From Mrakia gelida (lineage: Eukaryota; Basidiomycota; Tremellomycetes; Cystofilobasidiales; Mrakiaceae): a DNA stretch of 64,000 nt. Positions 10,146 to 20,410 of this stretch are shown one piece after another (within the stretch, counting starts at the first letter, position 1; every line of letters begins with the position of its first letter). A program made the translations under genes and the position numbers. The notes below the pieces were generated by a model, which was not told where the DNA came from, searched no databases, and saw only the letters and a list, made by a program, of their open reading frames with translations. The stretch lies in the NCBI GenBank assembly GCA_024345305.1, contig BRON01000019.1:124001-188000 (forward strand). Direction: 5' to 3'.

Positions 10146-12049
10146 CTAAGCGAAGATTCCGAAGTGAGGATCGATGGCGACGGGGTTGTTGAACCTGAGA
10201 GGGAAGTAAGTACAAACGAATCAGGGAAGGTCGAGAGAACCGAGGGAGGGGCGAGAGAAAGGAGGGAGAGGAGGTGAGCGAGGAAGAGAGACGCACCTGA
10301 GTCCGAGGTTGAGTCCACCGATGGCCTTGAGCTCCTCAGCGGTAAGATCGAACTCGACGTGGTTGAGGTTCTCGGCGATGAGTTCTGGGAAGTTGGATTT
10401 CTGCGAACGGTCAAAAGGAGGGATGGAGGCGAGGAGGTCAGTTGGGAGATCGAGGGCGAGGGGAGAGACGAGAAGCGACGAGAGGAAGGAGGAAGGACGA
10501 ACGGGGATGACAGCGATTCCCTGCTGGGTCGACCATCGAAGAAGAACCTGAGCGGCAGCTGTTGAGTCGAAGAGATGAAATCGTCAGAAAAGCGAACGGA
10601 ACACGGGAGGCGAAGAGACGAGGAAAGACGCGACGAACTCTTCTTGTGAGCCTTCGCGATTCCAGTGATGAGAGCGTGCTCGAAGAGGGAAGCGGTCGCC
10701 TTGTCCCATCCGATCTCGATAAAGGAAGCAGGTCCGAAGGAAGAGTAGGCGGTAATGGCGATGCCGAACTGCTTGGCGAGGTCGACGAGGGGTCTGTGAA
10801 GAAGAAGAGACGCGTCGAGGTCAGCGAGGGAGAGCGACGACGATGAAGAGGATGCCGTGGTGAAAACGAGCGAAGACGTACTGTTGAGTGAGGTAGGGAT
10901 GGTGTTCGATTTGGAGGATGGCGGGGAGAACCTTGGCGTACCTGAGGGGAGGTCGAGAAGAAGCGTCAGCGAGGTGAACGAGTCGGGCGTGGAGACGCTG
11001 ATTCGAAAGCGACGAACGCGCTGAGAGCGAGGAAGAAGTGAGAGAATGAAAAGCTAAACTCACCTCATGATGTCGCAAAGAAGGACACCAGCGACGTTGG
11101 CGAATCCGATGTCTCGAGCGAGTCCGAGCTTGTGGACCTCCTCCATGGCCTGCCAGGTCTCTTGGAAGGGGGTGTTTTGGAGCTTGAACTGGCTCTTTCC
11201 GTCGAACGCCCACTCAGGAGGGTATCGGGTGGCGGGATCCACGTAGCTGGAGAGTGAAGAGGAAGAAGTCAGCGACTGAAGATCGAAGGGAGGAGCGACG
11301 CGAGATCGAGCGGGAGAGAAACTCACGCGAGAGCGATGGGGAAATCTGGTGACGAGAGCAGGGATGCAAGGAGTAAGCATGGGATGATGCGTGCAGAGAG
11401 TGCGAGAGAAGGGGAGAAGAGCTGTACTGACGAATGAGGTAGAGATCGAAGTAATCAAGTCCCCAGTCGGCGAGCTGCTTCTTGACCATGGGAAGGACGT
11501 GCTCCTTGGCGTGGAAGGTGTTCCAGAGCTTCGAGGTGATGACTAGATGGAGTGGAAGAATGGTCTTGAGGTCAGCGAGGTGAACGAAGCGAAGGGAAAG
11601 CGAAAAAGAGAGATGGACGAACAGAGCTCGGATCGTGTCACAAGTCCGTCCTTGATGGCTCGAGCGACTCCATCTCCGCACTCCTTCTCGTTTCCGTAGT
11701 CGCAAGCTCCATCGAAGAGGCGGTATCCCACTCGAATGGCGTTGTAGATGGTGCTGTGACGACGAGGGAGAGTCAGAAGAAGGCTCAGGGAGATGGAGAT
11801 GAACGACAGCTCGAACGACTCACTCAGCAGCATCCTCCTTGGGGACCTTCCAAGTTCCCATTCCGACCTGAGTAGGAGTGAAGTGGATCATATCGAAAGG
11901 AGAGGTGACATGTAGGAGAGCGGTGGAGGGAAAGGTGGGAAGGACGAAGAAAAAGAGATGAGCTTGCGAAGGACGAACGAGGACGTGAACCAAGAGGAAG
12001 AACGACTCACGAGGGGCATAAGGTATCCACTTCTGAGTGCTACTGACAT
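10146..12049 (-). CDS. XYL1: D-xylose reductase (aldo-keto reductase family 2)
   Basis: Exons (minus): 12011-12049, 11824-11867, 11623-11753, 11432-11542, 11327-11345, 11064-11246, 10882-10941, 10639-10793, 10503-10558, 10297-10400, 10146-10194; 316 aa, normal for yeast xylose reductases. It reduces D-xylose to xylitol with NAD(P)H in the cytosol, the first step of fungal pentose use. The AKR tetrad is present: D42 and Y47 in [13 protein letters not shown]76 in FITSKLW, H109 in LYLIHFPIA. The cofactor loop IPKSN is formed across the last-but-two splice junction. The early start [15 protein letters not shown] matches the family N-terminus and explains the first 39-nt exon. Three donors are GTTCGT. 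The 19-nt exon 5 is supported by the conserved HFPIALAYVDP. Confidence 0.95.
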
Positions 12050-12243
12050 GTCTGAAATGATGATTTGTTGTGAGGTGTGTGTTGGTTGTTGGTGGTGAGG
12101 AAGAGAGAGATGTGGTTGAGGTTTAAAAGGGAAGAACGGGCTGGGGTCCGGCGTTTCTCCTCGAGAGGAAGGACTTGGAATGACAGCTCGTCGGTAGGCA
12201 GAAGATGGGAAGGTACCGCAAAGAGCCCTCCGGGGTGAACTCG

Positions 12244-13268
12244 CTAGCGTAGCCGATAGCATGGAACAGACCAGAACATCGTTTGAGTGTTCGGAGGAGA
12301 CGCTGATTCGAGGTTGGGTCCGGCAGGGAGCGAAGAACGACGCGAACTTCGAAGGAAGTAGAACAGGTGAGCGCGTCGGATCTTGAGCCGCAAGACAGGA
12401 CGAGGACGAAGGTCAAGACCGGGAATGTAGACGAAGTCCCAGAGCGAGAGGTTCCTCTCGGTAGCGGGTCGAGAGTGCTCCAGAGCGACCGACACTCGAG
12501 AAGAAGAAGGTCGGCTGCAGGCGACGAACGATGAGCTTGTCGAGCTTGCGGAACGAGCAATCCTGAGGATCTAGTGAGTAAAGAGAGGAAGGCGTCAGCG
12601 GTGTTTGCCCAAGCCGTGCTCTCGAGAGGGATGGAGAGCCGTTCGGATAGAGGTACGAGGGAGGGCTGAGTGAGGGAAGGAAAGTGCGAGCTCACATCTT
12701 GTTTCTCATTCGCTCTGCTCGTCTGAAGTGTCTTGTTACGCAGCTCTCCTTTCGGAGAGCGTCCCAATTCGATGATGGAGGTCCAATGAGCTGGGATTGC
12801 TATGATCCGTGATCTTGGAGGAGGAGGCGAGCGTCCCTCGAAAGCTTCGAGCGAGGGAGGAGGGGAGGAGGAGTTGGTGGGGCGGTCGCTCGTCGATGGA
12901 TATTGAGCGGGAAAAGAGACCTTCTCCGGAATTTGAAGTATCCGTCGATAGAGTAGACTGGTGACGTTATCTTGGTTGATCGAGAAATGGCCGTAGGGGA
13001 GGGAGAGGCGAGGAAGACGACGGGAGGGAGGGAGGGGTGTTGAGCTCGAGTTGAAGCGGGAGGAGGAGCTGCGAAGAGGAAGGAAGTTCACAGAGAAAGC
13101 TAAGCTATTCAGTCGTCCAGATAGGGAGAGAGTACATGATGGGCTGGGACCAAAGTCGACATCTCGACAGAAGCGGTTGAGAGCTGCAAAACATGGACGG
13201 GAGGGAAGGAAGGAAACGAGCTCACCTCCTTTGCCCTCCCTCTGAGGTCCTTCCCTCGCAACGCCCAC
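12244..13268 (-). CDS. Uncertain spliced locus, possible F-box-like remnant
   Basis: The minus strand has one good intron, 12571-12695 (donor GTGAGC, branch CGCTGAC, acceptor ACTAG), joining two open frames in phase 0. The 3' exon is 12244-12570 and ends in CYRLR then stop. The 5' exon is open upstream to at least about 13200, but its start is not resolved: donor-like GTGAGCTCG near 13222 and CAG acceptors near 13080 compete. The product is Ser/Pro/Arg-rich. A stretch reading VTSLLYRRILQIP resembles the end of F-box-like domains nearby (PSLYRSIHI), but similarity is weak. It could be a decayed F-box gene or non-coding transcript. Confidence 0.3.
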
Positions 13269-13312
13269 GACCCTCCCACCCCATTTCTTCTCTACTTTCT
13301 CATCCCGACAGT

Positions 13313-14249
13313 ATGACCTCCTCCTTCGACTTCTCCGATCTCATCTCCGGAAACTCCGCTTCCCTCGTCGTCGGTCCCAAAGCCTTCCCCAACGAGATCT
13401 TCGCACACATCTCCTCCTTCGCCGACGATCCCACGCTCACTGGACTCGCCAGAGTCTCGAAGGAGATGCGAGTCATATCGGAGGAGGTCCTCTATCGACA
13501 CATCGTAGTCAAGTCGGCGGTGAGTCCACGAAGAATGAAGGGCGAGGAGGAGGCTGGAGGTATCAGTCGAGCTTGACTTCCTTCCCTCCGGTCCTCCCTC
13601 TTTGCTTCTGCCATTCCTCAGTCACCTCGTCTCAGCAGAAGCACTGACGGCGTCTTCATCCTCTTCTACAGTCCGAATACCTCCCCATCTTCCAACCAAA
13701 CCTGTCGAAGATCCGTCGATGGACGAGATCCCTCGAGCTTCACGCTCTCATGGACGAATCCCTTCAACATCGCCCCTTCTTCCACTCTCTCACCGACCAT
13801 CCTCTTCCCCTCGATCCCCTCATCTACAACTGTGGAAACCTGTACAAGATCGCGAACAGCAGCTTGAGGCACGTTTTCCTCCCGCAAACGGTCGAGATCC
13901 ACTCGAGTAGGCAGATTCCTTGCGGGTTTGTCACTCTTCAACACCACTCTTCCTCCCGATGACCCGTCAAACCCTTCAGATGATCATCTTCTCCAACGTG
14001 GCTCCTGGTCGATCTGAGCCAGCTTTCCCCAGCATTGCAGCTGACTATCATCATCCCTCCAAGGAAGAGTACCCGGCTCTCGAGGGAGTCGTCCTTCGCC
14101 TCACTCAAGGTTGCTCGTCGCAAGCTTTCGAGGAGAGGCTGCAGGGTCACTACGGGAGACAACGTAGGCATCACAGGGAAGGCTGGAGTCCCTCGATCGA
14201 GACCGACTGGAGGAGAGTCTTGAAGGTTGAGGAGTTCGTCGAGCAGTGA
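13313..14249 (+). CDS. F-box-like protein with unresolved frame change
   Basis: Exon 1 is 13313-13519 (69 aa) with an F-box-like segment (AFPNEIFAHISSFAD, then LARVSKEMRVISEEVLYRHI). The intron 13520-13671 has branch ACTGAC. Exon 2 from 13672 reads in phase (SEYLPIFQPNLSKIRRWTRS) to a stop at 13960-13962. Codon usage instead supports a different frame from about 13965 to 14249, ending EEFVEQ, and a third frame between about 13892 and 13980. So either another intron lies in 13.9-14.06 kb that I could not place, or there are indels. A donor-like GTGAGC at 14248 hints that coding may continue into the next locus. Confidence 0.55.
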
Positions 14250-14503
14250 GCTTCGCGTCGTCGCAAAGGTGAGCTCGCTCTTTCGTACTTGACCTTCTCT
14301 TCGTCTCTCATCACTCATAACCCTTCGCCAATCCTTTGTTCCCCTCTCCCTCAGTCAACTTCGCCTCGACCAGTCACTCGTCCCGTCTCAGGATCCGTAA
14401 CGTTCGTCTTCACTCCTCGAGTCAGTCCTCGCTCTCGTTCTCGTCCTCTCCCCGCCCGTTTCCTTGCATTCAACGCTGATCTCACCTTCTCTTTGTTTCA
14501 AAG

Positions 14504-15274
14504 ATGCTGCGGTACCATCTCCACCCTACCTCGCTCGATATCATGACATCTAACGACGCTCTTCTCCTCGTCTTCTCGTCGACGCGTCGCAAGTTCAATC
14601 CCTCCAACTCGTTCCCTCCCCTCCCTCCCTCTACAAGACTCGAGCATCCACATACCGAGCTTCTCTCTTCAACTCGCTCCCTCAGCTCACTTTCGCCACC
14701 TCCCCTCCTCTCTGTGCAAGCCGACGCAGCGAGCTCGCTCGCGGTCCTCGCGACGTCTCTCTCTGCCTCCTCGTCCCCTCTCTCCCCTCCCCCACCGCCT
14801 CGACTCAACCCACCTCTCACTCCTCCCACAACGCGTCTCTCATCTCCCTCAGAAAGTCAACAACAAAACAAAACGCGTCTTGTCGGACCTTTCATCAACC
14901 CTCGGCGGTCGATTTGGAGGAGGCCGAGGGCTCGCAGGGAAGTGAGGAAAAATAGGTCTGTGAGAAAGAAAGCTCTGCAGCAGCTTGCGAAGACGGCGAA
15001 GGGTGACAGAGGGCTGAGGGATCGCTTAGTGAGGACGGTCGAGGAGGAGCTGAGTGACCCGGCGAGGAGGACGAAGGAGGGAGGCGAGGGAAGCGAGGGA
15101 GAGGTGGGTCGACGCGTCCCTTCGCGTTTCGTTCTGTTCTTTCTTTCGTTCGTTCGTTCTCTCCTTCTTGAGCTGAACCAACGAAAACAGCGCAACAGCG
15201 ACTCACAAGCCCTCATAGCAGTCCAACCAACCCAACCACACTCGCAAGAGAATTTTCCCGACCGAAAACGGTGA
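14504..15274 (+). CDS. Hypothetical ORF, 256 codons; exon structure doubtful
   Basis: An open frame runs 14504-15274, Ser/Pro-rich first and strongly basic after about 14880 (KNRSVRKKALQQLAKTAKGD). An optional intron at about 15103-15189 (donor GTGGGT, branch AGCTGAAC, acceptor ACAG) is in frame either way. A second frame over about 14580-14957 has equally good codon usage, includes SLYKTRASTYRASLFNSL and ends in a natural-looking acidic tail. Both cannot be the main product. No family recognised. Confidence 0.35.
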   Translation: MLRYHLHPTSLDIMTSNDALLLVFSSTRRKFNPSNSFPPLPPSTRLEHPHTELLSSTRSLSSLSPPPLLSVQADAASSLAVLATSLSASSSPLSPPPPPRLNPPLTPPTTRLSSPSESQQQNKTRLVGPFINPRRSIWRRPRARREVRKNRSVRKKALQQLAKTAKGDRGLRDRLVRTVEEELSDPARRTKEGGEGSEGEVGRRVPSRFVLFFLSFVRSLLLELNQRKQRNSDSQALIAVQPTQPHSQENFPDRKR

Positions 15275-15581
15275 CTCTTCGACGATGAGGTCAGAAAATC
15301 GAACTCTCCGCCTCGCCTGCCTTCTGTTCTGTTTCGGCATGCCCTTCGGTTTGCTCCTTCACCTCTGGCTCCAACTCCAACCCAACCCCCCAACTTTCCT
15401 TTCTCCCTCTCCCCTCTCCTCTCCCCTCGTTCGAATCGCAAAGGATCCAACTTTCTTCCCCTCCGGCGGCCTAGGAAAGAAACCCACCTCAGCCAAGCTC
15501 GCTCTCAAACTCATTCCCGCTTCCTCGCTCTCCTCCCCTCCTCCTCCATCTTCCCTTCCCTCAGTGGATCAAGCAGAGATC

Positions 15582-18500
15582 ATGGCCACTCCCCAAACGA
15601 TGAAACCTCTCTCTCCCACTACTCCTCTCGAGGTGAGTCGCCCCCTCCTCTCTCTCTCTGCAAGCGAACGGGGAGGAAGGGGGAGGACACACCGAGGCCA
15701 AGGGAGACGAGGGCCAGCCAGCGCTGACCGATCTGTCTTTGCCCTTCTTCGCCTTTTGTTCGTTCAACTACGACAACAACAGCCATCTCGAAGTCACAGT
15801 CCTCCTCGAACGAATACGACGGGATTGAATATCGGTATCGGTGGAAAGAGTGTGAGTCCAAGAGAGCAAAATGAAGGGAGGGGAGTTGGAGCGAGAAGGA
15901 GAGGGAGAGGTCGTCGGGACGGTCCGAGAAAGAGCAGAGAGGGAGGGAAGGATCCCAACCGGTCCTTTCGAGTCTTTTTTCGTTGGGGATGGAGGAGGGG
16001 GGATGGGTGTGGGTCCGCTTGGGCGAGAGGAAAGGGTGGGTGGGGGCTGGAAGAGGGGGGGCAGAGGAGGAAGGAGAGGAGGAGGAGAGGGCAGGAGGGA
16101 GGGAGGCAGAGATCCGAGGTCGGCTTCGCCTGTCTTGCCTTCCTTCTCGCCTCTCTCGTCCTTCCCCAACGAGTTGGACGGGGGTTGTTTAGAGCGTGCT
16201 CAGACTCAGAAGGAGCTCATCCTAGTTCGACTTTGTTTGTTCCCCAAAGACTGAGAGCAGCTAGCTGACTTTTGTTTTGCTCCTTCCTTCCCTCCTCCTT
16301 CCCTCCCGCCTCTCCTCGCCTCGCTCGTCATCCCTCTCTCCTCTGCTTCCTTCCTTCGCTCCTCCCCTCCCCTTCGACGTTCGTTTTTCTTGCAGGCACC
16401 CGTCTCCCCTGGATCCCTCTCCCCTCTCCTTCGACCTGAACCGGTTCAACGCCACCCTTCCCCTCCCTCTCCTTCTGGAGCGACTTCCTCCTCTCCGATG
16501 CACTCGAACGCTCCCTCCATCGCTCCTTCAACCAAAAAGCCAGGCTTCTTCTCAAAGAGATCAGCTTCAGCCTTCGTCACCCCTTCACCTTCAGCACCTC
16601 ACTCACCATCAGAAAAGGAGAACAACAGCAACACCAACCATCCTACCAAGGAGAGATCTCACTCTGGTTTCTTCGGTTCGAGCTCGTCCTCCTCCCAACA
16701 TCACCCTTCCCCTCCTCACTCGTCCAACGCAACTCGTCACCAGAAACACCATCCAGGTCCTCTACACGACTTGAAACGATTCCTCCATCATCACATCGGT
16801 CACCACGAGAACCATCCTCACAAGGAGCATCACGCCGTCCTCGGACTCGGACTAGAGAGCGGAGCCGTCACCCCTGGCTCGGGAACGCATGGCACCCCTT
16901 CGAGAGCGCCGTCGATTCATCAAGGAGGAGGAGGAGGACACCACGATGGAATCGGAGGAAGCGTAGCTCACAAGGCTGTTCCTGAAGGATCAGCGAGTCC
17001 CTCGAGTGCTGGAATCGGAGCATCAGGAAAGGAACCTCCCCTCCCTCCCGTCGTCGCAGCCGCCGTCGACAACCACCAGCACCAGCAACAGCAGCAACCT
17101 CGCTCTCCTACCTCTCCTACCTCCAAAGCAGCACCAGCCACCTCCTCCTCCTCCTCGGCATCTCCAGCTCAACCTCCTCGAGCTCCCTACATCCCCAACT
17201 CCTCCCTCCTCAAACCCTCCGGTCTCCCTCCCTTCCAAGGCCCCACCCCCCACTCCTCCCAACCTCACACACCCACCTTCGGAGGAACCCCTCCTCATTC
17301 CAACCTCGCTTCGTCCCTCCACCACCACAACCCTTCCCCTTCCCTCGCTCACGCCACCCAAGCTCACCTCTCTAAGAAGTACGGCAAATGGGGGAGGGTC
17401 CTCGGATCCGGAGCGGGAGGAACCGTCCGTCTCATCAAGGGACCGAGTAAAAGTGGTGGGGTCATCTACGCCGTGAAGGAGTTCAGACCCAAGAGGTTGG
17501 GAGAGTCGGAGAAGGAGTATCAGAAGAAGGTGACGGCTGAGTTCTGTGTGGGAGTGACGTTGAGGCATGTGAATGTGATTGAGACGGTGGATATCGTGAA
17601 TGATCATGGGCACTACTACGAGGTGAGTTCAGCAGCAACAGCAGCGCATTTTTTTTGTTTTCAATATCTACTTTCGAGAGATGGAGAGGGAGTTGAGCTG
17701 ACTTTGCTTTTCGTTCTCGCTTCCCTCCCTCTTCTCTTCTCCTCCTCTCCCTCTCCCCTCCCCCTTCCCCCACCCTTCCTCCTCCCACCCCCACCCCCCT
17801 CCCCTCCTCAGATCATGGAATACGCCCCCTACGACCTCTTCTCCGTCGTCATGTCCGGAAAAATGACCCGTCCAGAGATCTACTGCGTCTTCCGTCAAGT
17901 CGTCGACGGAGTCAACTACCTCCACGGAATGGGCCTCGCTCATCGAGATCTCAAACTCGACAACTGCGTCATGACCACCCAGAACATCATCAAGATCATC
18001 GATTTCGGAACGGCGACGGTGTTCCAGTACCCTGGGAAGAACGAGGTGAAAGCGACGGGGGTGGTGGGGAGCGATCCATACCTTGCCCCCGAGGTGCTGA
18101 GTGGGAAGGAGTACGATCCGAGGAAGACGGATGTGTGGAGTTTGGGGATGATGTTTTTGTGTATGATTTTGAGGTGAGTTTTGGGGCTGGGAGGAGGTGG
18201 GGGTGGGTGGGGTGGGGCGAGAGCTCGAGTTCGACTTCGTTTCGCTGACTTTCGCTTTCCTTCTTTTCTTGCAGGCGATTCCCGTGGAAGCTCCCCGATC
18301 CCAAGACCGATCCTTCGTTCAAGGTACGTCTCATCTCGCCGTCGTTCTCTCGTCGAGCTCGTCGAAACACTTGCTCGTTTTGTTCGAGCTCGTTTTCTCG
18401 ACTTCACCTCGAACGCGTTTCTCTCTTCAAAAACGTTCGCTGACTTTCCTGTCGCTTTTCTCCACATCCTCCCAGCTCTTCGTCAACACCCACCCCGAGC

Positions 18501-19747
18501 TCTGTGGACCTCCTCGACCTCCTCCCGCTCCTCGAACGACCCACCACTACCACCACTCCCCTCTCTCCCAAGCTCCTCCCTCTCAAATCCTCGACGTCAC
18601 CGACGACGATCCCCAACGCTCCCTCACCAAAACCTCCTTCTCCACCGTCTCCACCGCCATCTCGGAATCCTCTCCCAACGTCAACGGCGTCGGAGGAGTC
18701 CCAGATCAGTCGAACGGAGCTTGGCTCCCTCCCAACCCTTCCCAGTCCGCCAACCCAAGCATCCTCACCTCGGAACCCGACCACAACTCCCTCGAGGACG
18801 ACAACGGTTCGCTCTCGGACGAGGCTCGAGCCAAGCTCTCGGAGGAGAAGAAAAGGGAGAAGGACAGGATGAGGATGGCTCTCAAGGTGACGGCGATGCC
18901 CAACCCCGTGGATCTGCGAGTCGACGTGATGGCTTCCCCTCAGGAGATGGATCCCAGTGTCCTCACCTTCGATCGACCAGGATCGGAAACGACGAGCGAA
19001 CCAGCTTCGAGAGCCGTGACTCAACTCGGAGGAGGAGCAGCACCTGGAGCAGCGACGGGAGGTCCTCCTTCGCCTACGCTTTCGCCTGGAGGAGGAAGGA
19101 CTCGTCAGGAGCAGGAGTTCGCAGATCAACTCTCCAAGGCTACCATCGGACTTGTTATCTCCCCTTCGCCTCCTCTCAACAACGGAAACGGAAACGCCAA
19201 CCTCGCCGTCAACGAGCCCTCAGCAGCGACCGTTCGAGCTCGAGCAGCCACCTCCCCAGCCCATCACGGAGCTTCCTCCCCTTCCATTCCTCCCCCCTCC
19301 TCCACCACCTCCTCCACTCCTCAAGCTCCCAAAACCTCCACCACCGCTCCCCAACCCCCAGTCAACTCCTTCGTCGACAACACAGGCGTAGACTCCATCT
19401 TCCGACTCCTTCCTCGCGAAACTCGTCCCGCCCTGATGGCCATGCTCTCCGTCGAACCCTCCATTCGATGCACCCTCTCGGACCTCCTCAAAGGAAGAGG
19501 GAACGACGCTCTCGTTTGCCGATGCGGTGGTGTCGAGTGTGGAGGAGGGATGAATACTCCTCCGGGCACGAACAGTCCTCCGAGAGGATTGGCGGAGGGG
19601 CTCGATGGAGCCGAGTGGGATACGGGGGATGAGTGGTTGAAGAGTATTAGTTGTTGTTCGCATTTCGGAGGAGCCCATACGGCTCATACGCATGTGAAGA
19701 TTGAGGCGGGGAGTGAGGAGAAGACGAAGAAGAGGTTCTTTGGTTGA
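15582..19747 (+). CDS. HAL4/SAT4-type serine/threonine kinase
   Basis: Exons: 15582-15632, 15783-15851, 16396-17622, 17812-18173, 18275-18323, 18476-19747; 1009 aa. A disordered His/Ser/Pro-rich N-terminus (about 365 aa) precedes the kinase domain: glycine loop [10 protein letters not shown], lysine in [30 protein letters not shown]. After FPWKLPDP about 275 low-complexity residues interrupt the domain before subdomain XI ([21 protein letters not shown]). The C-terminus [19 protein letters not shown] matches the tail of the fungal NPR/HAL5 family. Those kinases stabilise K+ and nutrient transporters at the plasma membrane; the same role here is inference. The start ATG at 15582 and 23-residue exon 2 keep phase 0. 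Intron 2 is unusually long (544 nt) and purine-rich. Confidence 0.87.
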
Positions 19748-20410
19748 TTTCGTTTCGTTTCGCTCGCTTTCATCCATCTCTCCCCCATCTTGTTTCTTTC
19801 TCCCTTCAGTAGCCATCTCTATCTCTTCGCGTTCGTTCTCTACACTCAGCGTCTCTCTCTTCTCGTTCTATAGCCTTATCCCTTCCCTTCCCTCTTCTTG
19901 CTCTTTTCGTCGACGCGCCCTCTCCCCCTTCCCCCCCTTCTTCCCCTCCCCACACGTTCTACAAAACATACACACACACACACCATAGCGGCCCCACCTT
20001 CGTACGTTCTCGGACTCTTCCCTTTCCTCGTTTGTCGTATATGTGTGCCCTTTCTTGCTCTGTGGTCGTTTTCTTGCTTTGCTGTGAAGGAGGGGGAGGA
20101 GAGGAGGGTGTGCGATCGACCTTCGTGTCTTGTACTCTACGTTCTGGATCTATGCGCTGCCTTTTCTTGATCTTCTGATGGGCGGGAAAGGGAAGAAGGG
20201 GAGGAAGGAGGGGGAGACGCGTTCGCGACGAGAGAAAGAGAGATGGGGAGAGGGCATGAAGATCAAGAACTGAGAGAGAGACGAAGAGCTAAGAGAAAAC
20301 TGGAGAGAACACCGCGAAATATTCTATCTACACGAACATCAAACTGACCCAGGAACCAACGAAACAGACGAACAACCAACGACGCGTCGCTCCCTCCCTC
20401 CCTCGCTCCC
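19748..20410. other. Convergent 3' spacer with CA repeat
   Basis: 663 bp between the ends of the kinase (plus) and the MYND gene (minus). It has a short (CA)n tract at 19968-19983 and pyrimidine-rich sequence up to it, then purine-rich sequence from about 20180. No gene seen. Confidence 0.55.

Noticed and set aside
12123..13268. Single 381-codon minus-strand ORF taken as one exon
   Set aside because: A clear intron (12571-12695) changes the frame downstream of 12571, so the uninterrupted ORF is not the likely product.
19220..19816. Long ORFs antisense to the kinase gene (and similar antisense ORFs over other genes)
   Set aside because: They are shadows of strongly biased codons on the coding strand; the sense frame has motifs and phase-consistent introns.
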